A stretch of DNA of 64,000 nt from Alphaproteobacteria bacterium (GTDB lineage: Bacteria; Pseudomonadota; Alphaproteobacteria; UBA828), in NCBI GenBank assembly GCA_022826345.1, contig JAJDVB010000106.1:67410-131409 (forward strand), written 5' to 3'. The position numbers and the translations under genes were made by a program. The notes under the pieces are model-generated. The model did no database searches and was not told the origin of the DNA. It saw nothing but the letters and a program-made list of their open reading frames with translations. Positions 29,334-37,382 of the stretch are shown one piece after another (position 1 is the stretch's first letter; each line of letters opens with the position of its first letter).

Positions 29334-30115
29334 CCCTGCGCCCGGCGCGCCCCCGCGCTCTCTCCCTCTTCGCGCTGCCGGGCATCCCCATGGTCCAGCC
29401 CGGCGACGATCTCGCGGCCCTGATCGCAGACGGTTTGGAGCGTGCCGGCGAGGCTGCGGCCGACGGCGATGTCCTGGTGGTCGCCCAGAAGATCGTGTCC
29501 AAGAGCGAGGGGCGCTACGCCAACCTGGCCACGGTCGATCCCGGCGGGGAGGCGCGAGAGCTTGCCGCGCTGACGGACAAGGACCCGCGCATGGTCGAGC
29601 TCATCCTGAGCGAGTCGCGGCGGGTGGTGCGTCACCGCCCCGGCGTGATCATCGTGGAGCACCGGCTGGGTTTCGTCATGGCGAACGCGGGCATCGACAA
29701 CTCCAACGTGGAGCCGGCGGGCATGGACGAGCGGGTGCTGCTGCTGCCCCGCGATCCCGACGGCAGCGCACGGCGCCTGCGCGAGGGGCTGCGGGCGAGG
29801 CTCGGGGTCGATTGCGCCGTGATCGTGAACGACAGCGTCGGCCGCGCCTGGCGAGTGGGCACCGTGGGCCTCGCGCTGGGTGCTGCCGGCCTGCCGTCCC
29901 TGCTCGACCTGCGGGGGCGCGACGATCTCTTCGGCCGCCCGCTCGAAGTGACTCAGGTGGGGCTGGCGGACGAGCTCGCCGCCGCCGCCTCGCTGCTTCA
30001 GGGCGAGGCCGACGAAGGCATGCCCGTGGTGGTGGTGCGCGGGCTCGCCGCCGCCGGTCCGGGCAACGACGGCGCCGCCCTCATCCGCGCCGAGGCCGAT
30101 GACCTCTTCCGCTAG
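29330..30115 (+). CDS. cofE: Coenzyme F420-0:L-glutamate ligase
   Basis: 261-residue GTP-dependent ligase that adds gamma-linked glutamates to F420-0. Seen motifs: FALPGIPMVQPGDDLAALI, VVAQKIVSKSEGR (about residues 52-64), LGFVMANAGIDNSN with its metal-binding residues, and VIVNDSVGRAWRVGTVGLALG. The single-domain length matches CofE; the extra nitroreductase domain of mycobacterial FbiB is absent. ATG at 29330 overlaps the preceding stop (ATGA), and the gene overlaps cofD by 17 bp. Confidence 0.93.
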   Translation: MTLRPARPRALSLFALPGIPMVQPGDDLAALIADGLERAGEAAADGDVLVVAQKIVSKSEGRYANLATVDPGGEARELAALTDKDPRMVELILSESRRVVRHRPGVIIVEHRLGFVMANAGIDNSNVEPAGMDERVLLLPRDPDGSARRLREGLRARLGVDCAVIVNDSVGRAWRVGTVGLALGAAGLPSLLDLRGRDDLFGRPLEVTQVGLADELAAAASLLQGEADEGMPVVVVRGLAAAGPGNDGAALIRAEADDLFR

Positions 30116-31070
30116 CGTCAGCTACGTGGCGCTCTCGGGCGGCGTCGGCGGCGCCAAGCTCGCGCTCGGGTTTTGCGACGTGCTGGAGGACCCCGGCCGG
30201 CTCACGGTCGTCGCCAACACCGGCGACGACTTCGAGCATCTCGGGCTTAGGGTCTGCCCCGATCTCGACACGCTCACCTATACGCTTGCCGGGCTCGCGA
30301 ACCCGGAGACCGGCTGGGGGCGGGCGGGGGAGAGCGGCGCCTTCATGGAGGCTCTCGCGGCGCTCGGCGGCGAGACCTGGTTCTTCCTCGGCGACAAGGA
30401 CCTCGCCATCCACGTGGAGCGCACGCGGCGGCTGCGGGCCGGCGAGAGCCTGAGCGCGGTCACGACTGACCTGTGCGCGAGGCTCGACATCCGGGCACGC
30501 ATCGTGCCGATGAGCGACGATCCCGTGCCGACCGTCGTCGAGACGGAAGAAGGCCCGCTTGCCTTCCAGCACTATTTCGTGCGCGAGCGCTGCCGCCCCC
30601 GCGTGCTGGGCTTCCGCCACGAAGGGGCGGAGCAGGCGCGGGCCTCCTCAGGCTTTCTCGACGCGCTGGCGGCGCCCGATCTCGGCGCCGTCATCGTCTG
30701 CCCGTCGAACCCCTACATCAGCATCGATCCGATCCTGGCGGTCCCCGGTGTGCGCGCCGCACTCGAGACCTGCCAAGCGCCGGTGATCGCGGTCTCCCCG
30801 ATCGTCGGAGGTGAGGCGGTCAAGGGACCCACGGCCAAGATGATGGCGGAGCGCGGCATCGCGCCGAGCGCCGCCGCCATCGCCGGGCACTATGCCGGTC
30901 TAGTCGACGGCTTCGTGCTCGACGAGGCCGACCGGACCGAGGCGGCGGGGATCGCCGCCGCCGGCGTCGCGGTCGAGGTCACGGCCACGATGATGACCGC
31001 GCGCGAGGAGAAGCAGGACCTCGCCCGCGCGGTGCTCGACTTCGCCGCGCGGCTCGGCGTATCCGCGTAG
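30099..31070 (+). CDS. cofD: 2-phospho-L-lactate (or related) transferase of F420 synthesis
   Basis: 323-residue CofD/FbiA protein. It joins the deazaflavin FO to an activated lactyl, enolpyruvyl or glyceryl phosphate. YVALSGGVGGAKLALGF forms the phosphate-binding N-terminus; VVANTGDDFEHLGLRVCPDLDTLTYTLAG is a strong family signature; CPSNPYISIDPILAVPG and SPIVGGEAVKGPTAKMM complete the site. It overlaps cofE by 17 bp; a GTG at 30126 is an alternative start with no overlap. The partners cofC/fbiD and cofG-cofH/fbiC are not in the window. Which substrate is joined to FO cannot be told from this gene alone. Confidence 0.94.
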   Translation: MTSSASVSYVALSGGVGGAKLALGFCDVLEDPGRLTVVANTGDDFEHLGLRVCPDLDTLTYTLAGLANPETGWGRAGESGAFMEALAALGGETWFFLGDKDLAIHVERTRRLRAGESLSAVTTDLCARLDIRARIVPMSDDPVPTVVETEEGPLAFQHYFVRERCRPRVLGFRHEGAEQARASSGFLDALAAPDLGAVIVCPSNPYISIDPILAVPGVRAALETCQAPVIAVSPIVGGEAVKGPTAKMMAERGIAPSAAAIAGHYAGLVDGFVLDEADRTEAAGIAAAGVAVEVTATMMTAREEKQDLARAVLDFAARLGVSA

Positions 31071-31220
31071 ACCGGACCATGGTGCGGTGCACGGCGCCTC
31101 CCGCGCGTGCCAGCATCGCGCCATGAAGAGCACGCGCGAAGCGGCCGCGGCAGGCGGAGGCATGAGCGGCCGGTGCACTCCGACCGGGCGGCCGGCGCCC
31201 GACCCACTCCGTGCCGCATC

Positions 31221-31393
31221 GTCCCGCCGAATCCCACTTTGTCCCGGCGAATCCCACCTTGTCCCGGCGAATCTCACCTTGTCCCAGCGAATCTCACTTT
31301 GTCCCGGCAAATCCCGCTTATCCCGGCGAATCCCGCTTATCCCGGCAGATCCCACTTATCCCGGCGAATCCCGCTTATCCCGGCGAATCCCAC
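31221..31393. repeat. Tandem repeat, 20-bp units shifting to 19-bp units
   Basis: Nine head-to-tail units. Five 20-bp copies of consensus GTCCCGGCGAATCCCACTTT (31221-31320) are followed by three 19-bp copies of TCCCGGCGAATCCCGCTTA (31321-31377) and a 16-bp partial copy (31378-31393). Units differ by 0-4 bases. The array fills most of a 405-bp intergenic gap (31071-31475) between the cofD stop and the convergent end of the ABC substrate-binding gene. Long frames exist on both strands through it, but they arise from the repeat and I do not call them genes. The rest of the gap shows nothing recognisable. Confidence 0.93.
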
Positions 31394-31475
31394 ATGAATT
31401 GCTCGGGGCGCCACTTGCGTCGTGCGCCTGCGCACGCGGCCGTGCTCGCGCTCGCGGACGCTTCGATGCAGCGCG

Positions 31476-32435
31476 CTAGTCCAGCTCCACCGCGTAGGCC
31501 GAGGCGGGCAGTGCCTCGGGGATCAGCCCCTGGGCCTGGAGGAAGGCGGCGAAGCGCTCGTAGCGCGCGGTGTCGAGCGCCGCCGGCCTGAGTGCGAAGC
31601 GCGGCAGCGTGTCGCGCCAGGCGCGCTTGTTGAGCTCGTCGTCCAGCTCCTCCCGGCCACGCAGGAAGAGCTGCCAGGACTCGTCCGGGTGGTTGATGAG
31701 GAACTGGACGCCGCGTTCCAGGGCATCGACGAAGTTACGGAACGCCGGGTCGCCTTGCCGCTCGGTGTGTGCGACGACGATGAGCTCGTCGTAGGGGGGC
31801 ACGCCCTCTTCCTCGATGTAGAAGGCGCGGCCGGGGTGGCCCTCGATATCCATCTGGTTGAGCTCGAAGTTGCGGTAGGCGCCGATGACGGCATCGACCT
31901 GGCCGGAGAGGATCGACGGCGACAGCGAGAAGTTGACGTTGACCAGCGTCACGTCCTCGATGCTCAGGCCGTGGCGTTCGAGCATCGCGCCCAGCAGCGC
32001 GTCCTCGAAGCCGCCCACCGAGTAGCCGACCGTGCGCCCCTTGAGATCGGCGATCGACTGAATCGGGCCGTCGGCAAGCACCAGCATCGTGTTGAGGGGA
32101 GTCGCCACCAGCGTCGCGATCCTGACGAGCGGCAGCCCCTCGGCCACCTGGAGGTGAAGCTGCGGCTGGTAGGAGACCGCGAGGTCGGCCTTTTCGGCAG
32201 CGACCAGCTTGGGCGGGTCGTTGGGATCGGCCGGCGCGATCAGCTCGACCTCAAGGCCGGCTTCCGCAAAGTAGCCCTTCTCCAGCGCCACGAAGAGGGG
32301 CGCGTGGTCGGGATTGACGAACCAGTCGAGCAGAACGGTCAGCTTCTCCACCGCATCCGCCGGCTTCGGCGCGATCAGGGCCGCCGCCAGGCACAGGGCG
32401 AGCGCCGCCATAAACGTCTTTGCCATGGTCCGCAT
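31476..32435 (-). CDS. thiY: Thiamine-precursor ABC transporter, substrate-binding protein (NMT1/THI5-like)
   Basis: 319-residue periplasmic protein. The signal peptide is MRTMAKTFMAALALCLAAAL followed by a PADA cleavage site. The mature part begins LTVLLDWFVNPDHAPLFVALEKG, the NMT1/THI5-like binding-protein motif; TVGYSVGGFEDALLGAML and PPYDELIVVAHT continue it. Members bind N-formyl-aminopyrimidine or hydroxymethylpyrimidine thiamine precursors. GGGAGG lies 8 nt before the ATG. It is the last gene of a three-gene transporter preceded by a TPP riboswitch, which is the main support for the thiamine role. Confidence 0.9.
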   Translation of the reverse strand: MRTMAKTFMAALALCLAAALIAPKPADAVEKLTVLLDWFVNPDHAPLFVALEKGYFAEAGLEVELIAPADPNDPPKLVAAEKADLAVSYQPQLHLQVAEGLPLVRIATLVATPLNTMLVLADGPIQSIADLKGRTVGYSVGGFEDALLGAMLERHGLSIEDVTLVNVNFSLSPSILSGQVDAVIGAYRNFELNQMDIEGHPGRAFYIEEEGVPPYDELIVVAHTERQGDPAFRNFVDALERGVQFLINHPDESWQLFLRGREELDDELNKRAWRDTLPRFALRPAALDTARYERFAAFLQAQGLIPEALPASAYAVELD

Positions 32436-32458
32436 GTGTCATCCTCCCTGTTGATGGA

Positions 32459-33199
32459 TCACGTGTCCGGTTGCCAATGAAGGGCACGGCGCAGCACGTG
32501 GTCGATGATGAAGTAGATCGACACCGCGAAGACCGCGAGGGTGAGCAGCGCGGCGAACATCAGGTCGATCTGCATGCGTGCGTTGGCGTGCAGCATGAGG
32601 AAGCCGAGGCCTGCGCTCGATCCCACCCACTCGCCCACGACGGCGCCGATGGGCGCCACCGCCGCCGCGACGCGGACGCCCGAGGCCAACGCGGGCAGCC
32701 CCGCCGGCACACGGATGCGCCACATGGTCCGCCACGGGCTCGCGCCCATGGCGCGGGCGAGGTCGAGCCAGCCCGGCTCGGTGCGCCGGAGGCCGTCGAA
32801 GAAGTTCGCGGCCACGGGGAAGTAGATGATGAGCGTCGCCATCGCGACCTTGGACGCGATGCCGTAGCCGAGCCAGAGCACGAGAATCGGCGCCAGCGCG
32901 AAGACCGGCACCGCCTGGGATGCGACCAGCACCGGCAGCAGCCAGAGCCGCGCCGGCCGGACGTACGTGAGCACCAGGGCGCTGATCACGCCGAGCAGGG
33001 TGCCGAGCACGAGGCCGAGGGCGATCTCCAGCAGCGTGGTCTGGGCGTGGCCCAGGATCAGGCCGGCGTGCTCCCACCAGGTCACCCCGACCCGCGCCGG
33101 CCCCGGCAGGATGAAGTGGGGCGTGTCGGCCAGCCAGACCACCGCCTGCCAGACCAGGACCAGGAGGCCGCAGATCGTCGTCAGCCTGAGGACGCGCAT
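32459..33199 (-). CDS. thiX: Thiamine-precursor ABC transporter, permease
   Basis: 246-residue inner-membrane permease of the nitrate/sulfonate/thiamine-precursor class. About six transmembrane helices are visible (for example TTICGLLVLVWQAVVWLA at the N-terminus). The cytoplasmic EAA loop, LDLARAMGASPWRTMWRIRVPAGLPAL, docks onto the ATPase. It is 15 bp downstream of the ATP-binding gene and 23 bp upstream of the binding-protein gene. The substrate is inferred from the TPP riboswitch and the NMT1-type binding protein. Confidence 0.9.
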   Translation of the reverse strand: MRVLRLTTICGLLVLVWQAVVWLADTPHFILPGPARVGVTWWEHAGLILGHAQTTLLEIALGLVLGTLLGVISALVLTYVRPARLWLLPVLVASQAVPVFALAPILVLWLGYGIASKVAMATLIIYFPVAANFFDGLRRTEPGWLDLARAMGASPWRTMWRIRVPAGLPALASGVRVAAAVAPIGAVVGEWVGSSAGLGFLMLHANARMQIDLMFAALLTLAVFAVSIYFIIDHVLRRALHWQPDT

Positions 33200-33214
33200 T
33201 CCAAGCCCTGGCCA

Positions 33215-33982
33215 TCAGTGGGGCCGCGGGCCGACGCCGGTATCGTCGGCCGCCGTGAGCCGCTCCAGCAACTCGGCGTGCAGGGCCTGGAGGGAGCGGT
33301 CGCCGAGCCTGCGGGGCGGGGGGCCGTCCGGTGCGGCTGCAAGCGCCAGCGAGGCCGGGCGGCCGGCCATGACGTAGATGCGCTCCCCCAGCCGGAGCGC
33401 CTCCAGCGGATCGTGGGTGACCAGCAGCACCGTGCGCCCGGCGAGGAGGCCCGAGGCAAGCTCCTGCAGCCTGGCACGCGTGATCGCGTCGAGCGCGGAG
33501 AAAGGCTCGTCCATGAGCACGATGGGGCGGTCTTCCATCAACGTGCGGGCGAGCGCGACGCGCTGGCGCATGCCGCCGGAGAGGGTGCGGGGCAGAGCGT
33601 CGGCCTCGCCGCCCAGGCCCACGCGCTCCAGCATCGCGAGAGCGCGCTCACGGTCGGGCTTCTCGCCCCTGAGGCGTGCGCCGAGAGAGACGTTGCCGAG
33701 GGCGCTCAGCCACGGCATGAGCAGATCCTGCTGCGCCATGTAGGCGACCGACGCACCGCCCAGGACGTTCAGGCTGCCGGACTCGAGCCGCTCCAGGCCC
33801 GCGATGACCCGGAGCAGGCTGGACTTTCCCACACCGCTCGGCCCCAGCAGGCAAGTCCAGCGGCCCCGCTCCAGGGCGAGCTCCAGGCCGTCGAAGAGCA
33901 GCGCGTCTTCGAAGCCGAAGCGCGCGCCTTCGACACGGACGGCGAGGTCCGACTCGGATTGCAGGTTTTCTGGCGGGGTCAC
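33215..33982 (-). CDS. thiZ: Thiamine-precursor ABC transporter, ATP-binding protein
   Basis: 255-residue ABC ATPase. Walker A LLGPSGVGKSSLLRVIAG (about residues 41-58), Q-loop VAYMAQQDLLMPWLSA, signature LSGGMRQRVALARTL, Walker B PIVLMDEPFSALDA and H-loop LLVTHDPLEALRLGERI are intact. The start is GTG at 33980-33982, directly behind the TPP riboswitch with AGGA as ribosome site. It is the first gene of the transporter operon. The order here is ATPase-permease-binding protein. Confidence 0.92.
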   Translation of the reverse strand: MTPPENLQSESDLAVRVEGARFGFEDALLFDGLELALERGRWTCLLGPSGVGKSSLLRVIAGLERLESGSLNVLGGASVAYMAQQDLLMPWLSALGNVSLGARLRGEKPDRERALAMLERVGLGGEADALPRTLSGGMRQRVALARTLMEDRPIVLMDEPFSALDAITRARLQELASGLLAGRTVLLVTHDPLEALRLGERIYVMAGRPASLALAAAPDGPPPRRLGDRSLQALHAELLERLTAADDTGVGPRPH

Positions 33983-33987
33983 GTCTC

Positions 33988-34078
33988 GTTTCCTACGCCG
34001 GTCCTAACCGGATCAGGTTCAAGGGGTCGTCGGAGTGGGTCCGACCTCTCAGCCGCGCACGGCTCCCCCAGAGCGGAT
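33988..34078 (-). promoter_or_regulatory. TPP (thiamine pyrophosphate) riboswitch
   Basis: Read on the minus strand this contains the conserved THI-box blocks in order: GGGGGAGCC, then CTGAGA inside the AGCCGTGCGCGGCTGAGAGG hairpin region, then GACCCCTTGAACCTGATC, then CCGGTTAGGACCGG, then GCGTAGGAA. The spacing is normal for a TPP aptamer. It ends only about 6 nt before the GTG of the ATPase gene, so it most likely blocks the ribosome site on TPP binding; no separate terminator hairpin fits in the gap. Confidence 0.95.
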
Positions 34079-34318
34079 TCGATTGTGGCGAAGCGGCCGC
34101 CGCGTTGCAAGGACGCCGGACTTTCTTCATTTCCCTCAATCGCCGGGCGCTCGCATCGCGCGCCCGCGCGCGTATCCGCGCGACGCTCGCTTGGCTCCGC
34201 GCTTCGCGCGCGGCGCATTCGCGCCGTCCGGGCCTGGCGGCCCGGTCCCTCTCATGTGCTACATCTCGACTGTCGCCGGTTTAGGTGCGGCGGTGGAGCC
34301 GATTTTTTGGGGCAGGCG

Positions 34319-35086
34319 ATGGAATGGAGCGATACGGGGATCGTCCTCTCCGCCCGCCGCCACGGCGAAAACGCCGCCGTCGTCTCGCTGCTCACCGAGC
34401 ATCACGGCCGCCACGCCGGGCTGGTGCACGGCGCGCGCGGACGCCGGGCGCGCGGGCTCTATCAGCCGGGGAATACGCTCACGGCCCGCTGGCAGGCGCG
34501 ACTCGCCGAGCACCTGGGCCGCTTCACCTGCGAGCTCGTGCGGGCGCGCGCGAGCCTCCTGTTGGACGACCCACCCCGCCTCGCGGCGCTTGCCGCCATC
34601 TGTGCGCTGATTGAGGCAAGCCTGCCGGAGCGGCTTCCCTATCCGCAGGTCCACGGCGCCACCGGGCGCCTGCTCGACACGCTCGAAGCGAGCGAGCGCT
34701 GGGCCGAAGCGGTGGTCCATTGGGAGCTTGCGCTGCTCGCAGAGCTTGGCTTCGGTCTCGATCTTTCGGCCTGCGCGGCGACCGGCGCGGTCGATGACCT
34801 GGCCTACGTCTCGCCCCGCAGCGGGCGGGCGGTGTCGCGTGAGGCTGCCACGCCCTATGCGGACAAGCTGCTCTCGCTGCCGTCCTTCCTCGCGCGGCCG
34901 GAGGATAACGCCGCCGCCTCTGCCGCCGACATTGTCGCCGGGCTCCGGCTGACCGGCTGGTTCTTCGAAAAGCACGTGTTCGCGGAGCAGGGCGGCCGCA
35001 TGCCCGCGGCCCGCGAGCGCTTCATCGACCGCTTGCAGGCTGAGGCTGCGCCACGCTCCACCACACCGATGGAGCAAGACCCTTAA
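34319..35086 (+). CDS. recO: DNA repair protein RecO
   Basis: 255-residue RecF-pathway mediator that anneals strands and helps RecA load. The OB-fold N-terminus [39 protein letters not shown] is characteristic; the middle helical domain contains [36 protein letters not shown]. The ATG at 34319 agrees with the family N-terminus; the open frame continues far upstream to 32420 only because it runs antisense to the transporter genes. About 240 bp of noncoding DNA separate it from the riboswitch and probably hold divergent promoters. Confidence 0.93.
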   Translation: MEWSDTGIVLSARRHGENAAVVSLLTEHHGRHAGLVHGARGRRARGLYQPGNTLTARWQARLAEHLGRFTCELVRARASLLLDDPPRLAALAAICALIEASLPERLPYPQVHGATGRLLDTLEASERWAEAVVHWELALLAELGFGLDLSACAATGAVDDLAYVSPRSGRAVSREAATPYADKLLSLPSFLARPEDNAAASAADIVAGLRLTGWFFEKHVFAEQGGRMPAARERFIDRLQAEAAPRSTTPMEQDP

Positions 35087-35117
35087 TCCACCCGCCGCCT
35101 GTGCTATAGCGGCTGTC

Positions 35118-37352
35118 ATGGCGCGAATCGCAAGCGAGGCTGCAACGGAGGGCACGGTCCAGCCCGTGCCGCTCGGCGATGCGCTGAGCGAGCGTTACCT
35201 GGCCTACGCGCTCTCCACCATCACCGCGCGGTCGCTGCCCGACGTGCGCGACGGGCTCAAGCCGGTCCAGCGCCGTCTCCTCTACGCGATGCGCGCCCTC
35301 AAGCTCGACCCCGACGCGGGCTTCAAGAAGTGCGCGCGCGTCGTGGGCGACGTGATCGGCAAATACCACCCCCACGGCGATACTGCGGTGTACGACGCCC
35401 TGGTGCGGTTGGCGCAGACCTTCGCCGCGCGCTACGCGCTGGTCGAAGGACAGGGCAACTTCGGCAATGTCGACGGCGATAACGCTGCCGCGATGCGCTA
35501 CACCGAGGCCCGGCTTACCGAGGTCGCACAAGCCCTGCTCGACGGCCTCGACGAGGACGCCGTCGACTTTCGCGAGACCTACGACGGCGGCGACAGCGAG
35601 CCCGTGGTGCTGCCGGCGGCGTTTCCCAACCTGCTCGCCAACGGGGCGACGGGAATCGCCGTGGGCCTCGCCACCAGTATCCCGCCCCACAACGCCGGCG
35701 AGCTCTGCGACGCGCTCACCGCGCTCCTGAAAGATCCCAAGCTCTCGGACGACGCCCTAGTGGCGCTCGTGCCCGGACCGGACTTTCCGACAGGCGGCGT
35801 CCTGGTCGAGGACCGGGACCAGATCGCAGAGGCCTATGCGACGGGGCGGGGCGGCTTCCGGGTCCGCGCGCGGTGGGAGAAGGAGAGCATCGGCCGCGGC
35901 CAATACCAGATCGTGGTTACCGAGATTCCCTATCAAGTGCAGAAGGCGCGGCTGATCGAGCGCATCGCCGAGCTGCTCCAGGCCCGCAAGCTCGCCCTGC
36001 TCGCCGATGTACGGGACGAATCGGCCGAGGACGTGCGCATCGTGCTGGAGCCCAGGAGCCGCACGGTTGAGGCCGAGCTCTTGATGGAGATGCTGTTCCG
36101 CCAGACCGAGCTGGAGACCCGCATCGGGCTCAACATGAACGTGCTGGATGCGGCGGGCGTGCCCCGCGTGATGACGCTCAAGCAGGTGCTGCAGGCCTTT
36201 CTCGATCATCGGCGCGAGGTCCTGCTGCGGCGCACCGCCCATCGGCTGGCGGCGATCGCTCACCGGCTCGACGTGCTCGGCGGCTATCTCGTCGCCTACC
36301 TCAATCTCGACGAGGTGATCCGCATCGTGCGCGAGGAGGACGAGCCCAAGCCCGCGCTCGTGGCCGCGTTCGGGATCAACGACGTGCAGGCTGACGCGAT
36401 CCTCAACATGCGCCTGCGCGCGCTGCGGCGGCTGGAGGAAGAGGCGATCCGGCGTGAGCACGAGGCGCTGGAGGCGGAGCGCGGCCGGCTCCAAAAACTC
36501 GCGAACAGCAGGCGCCGGCAGAAGACCGCGCTCGCGGCCGAGATCGCGGAGATCAAGACGCGCTTCGGGCAGGAGGTGGAGCTTGGCGCGCGCCGCACCG
36601 CCATCGGCGAGGCGCCCCTGCCGCAAGAGGTGCCCGTGGAGGCGCTGGTGGAGCGCGAGCCGATCACGGTGATCTGTTCGGCCAAGGGGTGGATCCGCGC
36701 GGTCAAGGGGCACGCCGAGGCGGAGACGGCGGTGCGCTACAAGGATGGCGACCGCGAGCGCTTCCGCTTCCATGCCGAGACCACGGACAAGCTGCTGCTC
36801 TTCGCCACCAACGGGCGCTTCTACACGCTCGCGGCGGATCGCCTCCCCGGCGGGCGCGGTTTCGGCGAGCCTGTGCGCCTGATGGTCGACCTCGGCAACG
36901 ATCACGAGGCGGTCGCACTCTTCGCTCACCGGCCCGGCCGGCGGTTATTGGTGGCGGCGAGCGACGGGCGCGGCTTCTTCGTGCCCGAGGATGACGTCGT
37001 CGCGCAGACCCGCACGGGGCGCCAGGTGCTCAACCCGGCGGAAGGGGCGGAGGCTGCGGTCTGTGTCGAGGCGGCCGGCGATACGGTCGCGGTCGTCGGC
37101 ACCAACCGGCGCTTACTTGTGTTCCCCGCCGGCGAGATGCCCACCATGACGCGGGGCCGGGGTGTCATCTTGCAGCGCTACCGCGACGCGGCGCTCTCGG
37201 ACGCGCAGGTGTTCGACGGCGCGAAGGGCCTGCGCTGGCGTTCGGGCACCGGCGTGCGCACCGAGACGGCGCTCGACCAGTGGCGCGGCAAGCGTGGCCA
37301 GGCCGGCCGCGCCGCGCCGCGCGGCTTCCCGGCAGCCAACCGCTTCCTGTGA
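35118..37352 (+). CDS. parC: DNA topoisomerase IV subunit A
   Basis: 744-residue type II topoisomerase subunit that decatenates daughter chromosomes. The N-terminal breakage-reunion domain has [19 protein letters not shown] and the catalytic tyrosine in [10 protein letters not shown] (Tyr128). The C-terminal beta-pinwheel domain (about residue 490 onward) is present and has no GyrA box (QRRGGKG), so ParC rather than GyrA. It starts 31 bp after recO. Length is typical. Confidence 0.95.
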   Translation: MARIASEAATEGTVQPVPLGDALSERYLAYALSTITARSLPDVRDGLKPVQRRLLYAMRALKLDPDAGFKKCARVVGDVIGKYHPHGDTAVYDALVRLAQTFAARYALVEGQGNFGNVDGDNAAAMRYTEARLTEVAQALLDGLDEDAVDFRETYDGGDSEPVVLPAAFPNLLANGATGIAVGLATSIPPHNAGELCDALTALLKDPKLSDDALVALVPGPDFPTGGVLVEDRDQIAEAYATGRGGFRVRARWEKESIGRGQYQIVVTEIPYQVQKARLIERIAELLQARKLALLADVRDESAEDVRIVLEPRSRTVEAELLMEMLFRQTELETRIGLNMNVLDAAGVPRVMTLKQVLQAFLDHRREVLLRRTAHRLAAIAHRLDVLGGYLVAYLNLDEVIRIVREEDEPKPALVAAFGINDVQADAILNMRLRALRRLEEEAIRREHEALEAERGRLQKLANSRRRQKTALAAEIAEIKTRFGQEVELGARRTAIGEAPLPQEVPVEALVEREPITVICSAKGWIRAVKGHAEAETAVRYKDGDRERFRFHAETTDKLLLFATNGRFYTLAADRLPGGRGFGEPVRLMVDLGNDHEAVALFAHRPGRRLLVAASDGRGFFVPEDDVVAQTRTGRQVLNPAEGAEAAVCVEAAGDTVAVVGTNRRLLVFPAGEMPTMTRGRGVILQRYRDAALSDAQVFDGAKGLRWRSGTGVRTETALDQWRGKRGQAGRAAPRGFPAANRFL

Positions 37353-37359
37353 AGTCGGA

Positions 37360-37379
37360 GCCGGGGCTTCAATCCCGGC
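37360..37379. terminator. Weak hairpin between convergent parC and porin genes
   Basis: GCCGGG and CCCGGC form a 6-bp inverted repeat around an 8-nt loop in the 30-bp gap between two convergent genes. The position suits a bidirectional terminator, but there is no clear T-run on either side. Confidence 0.3.
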
Positions 37380-37382
37380 ACG

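Noticed and set aside
31221..31393. CRISPR array
   Set aside because: The units are directly adjacent with no unique spacers and no cas genes are near, so this is a simple tandem repeat.
30900..31591. Open frames on both strands across the tandem repeat (repetitive Arg-Ile-Pro or Trp-Asp-type peptides)
   Set aside because: A 20/19-bp unit without stops keeps several frames open on both strands. No ribosome site, no relative, and the peptides are purely repeat-derived.
33979..34218. 79-codon minus-strand frame over the riboswitch
   Set aside because: It overlaps the conserved TPP aptamer and has no protein features; the conservation there is explained by RNA structure.
32420..34318. Long plus-strand open frame upstream of recO, opposite the transporter genes
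   Set aside because: It is antisense to three clear ABC transporter genes and the TPP riboswitch; its translation is His/Arg/Glu-rich with no motif. recO itself begins at 34319.
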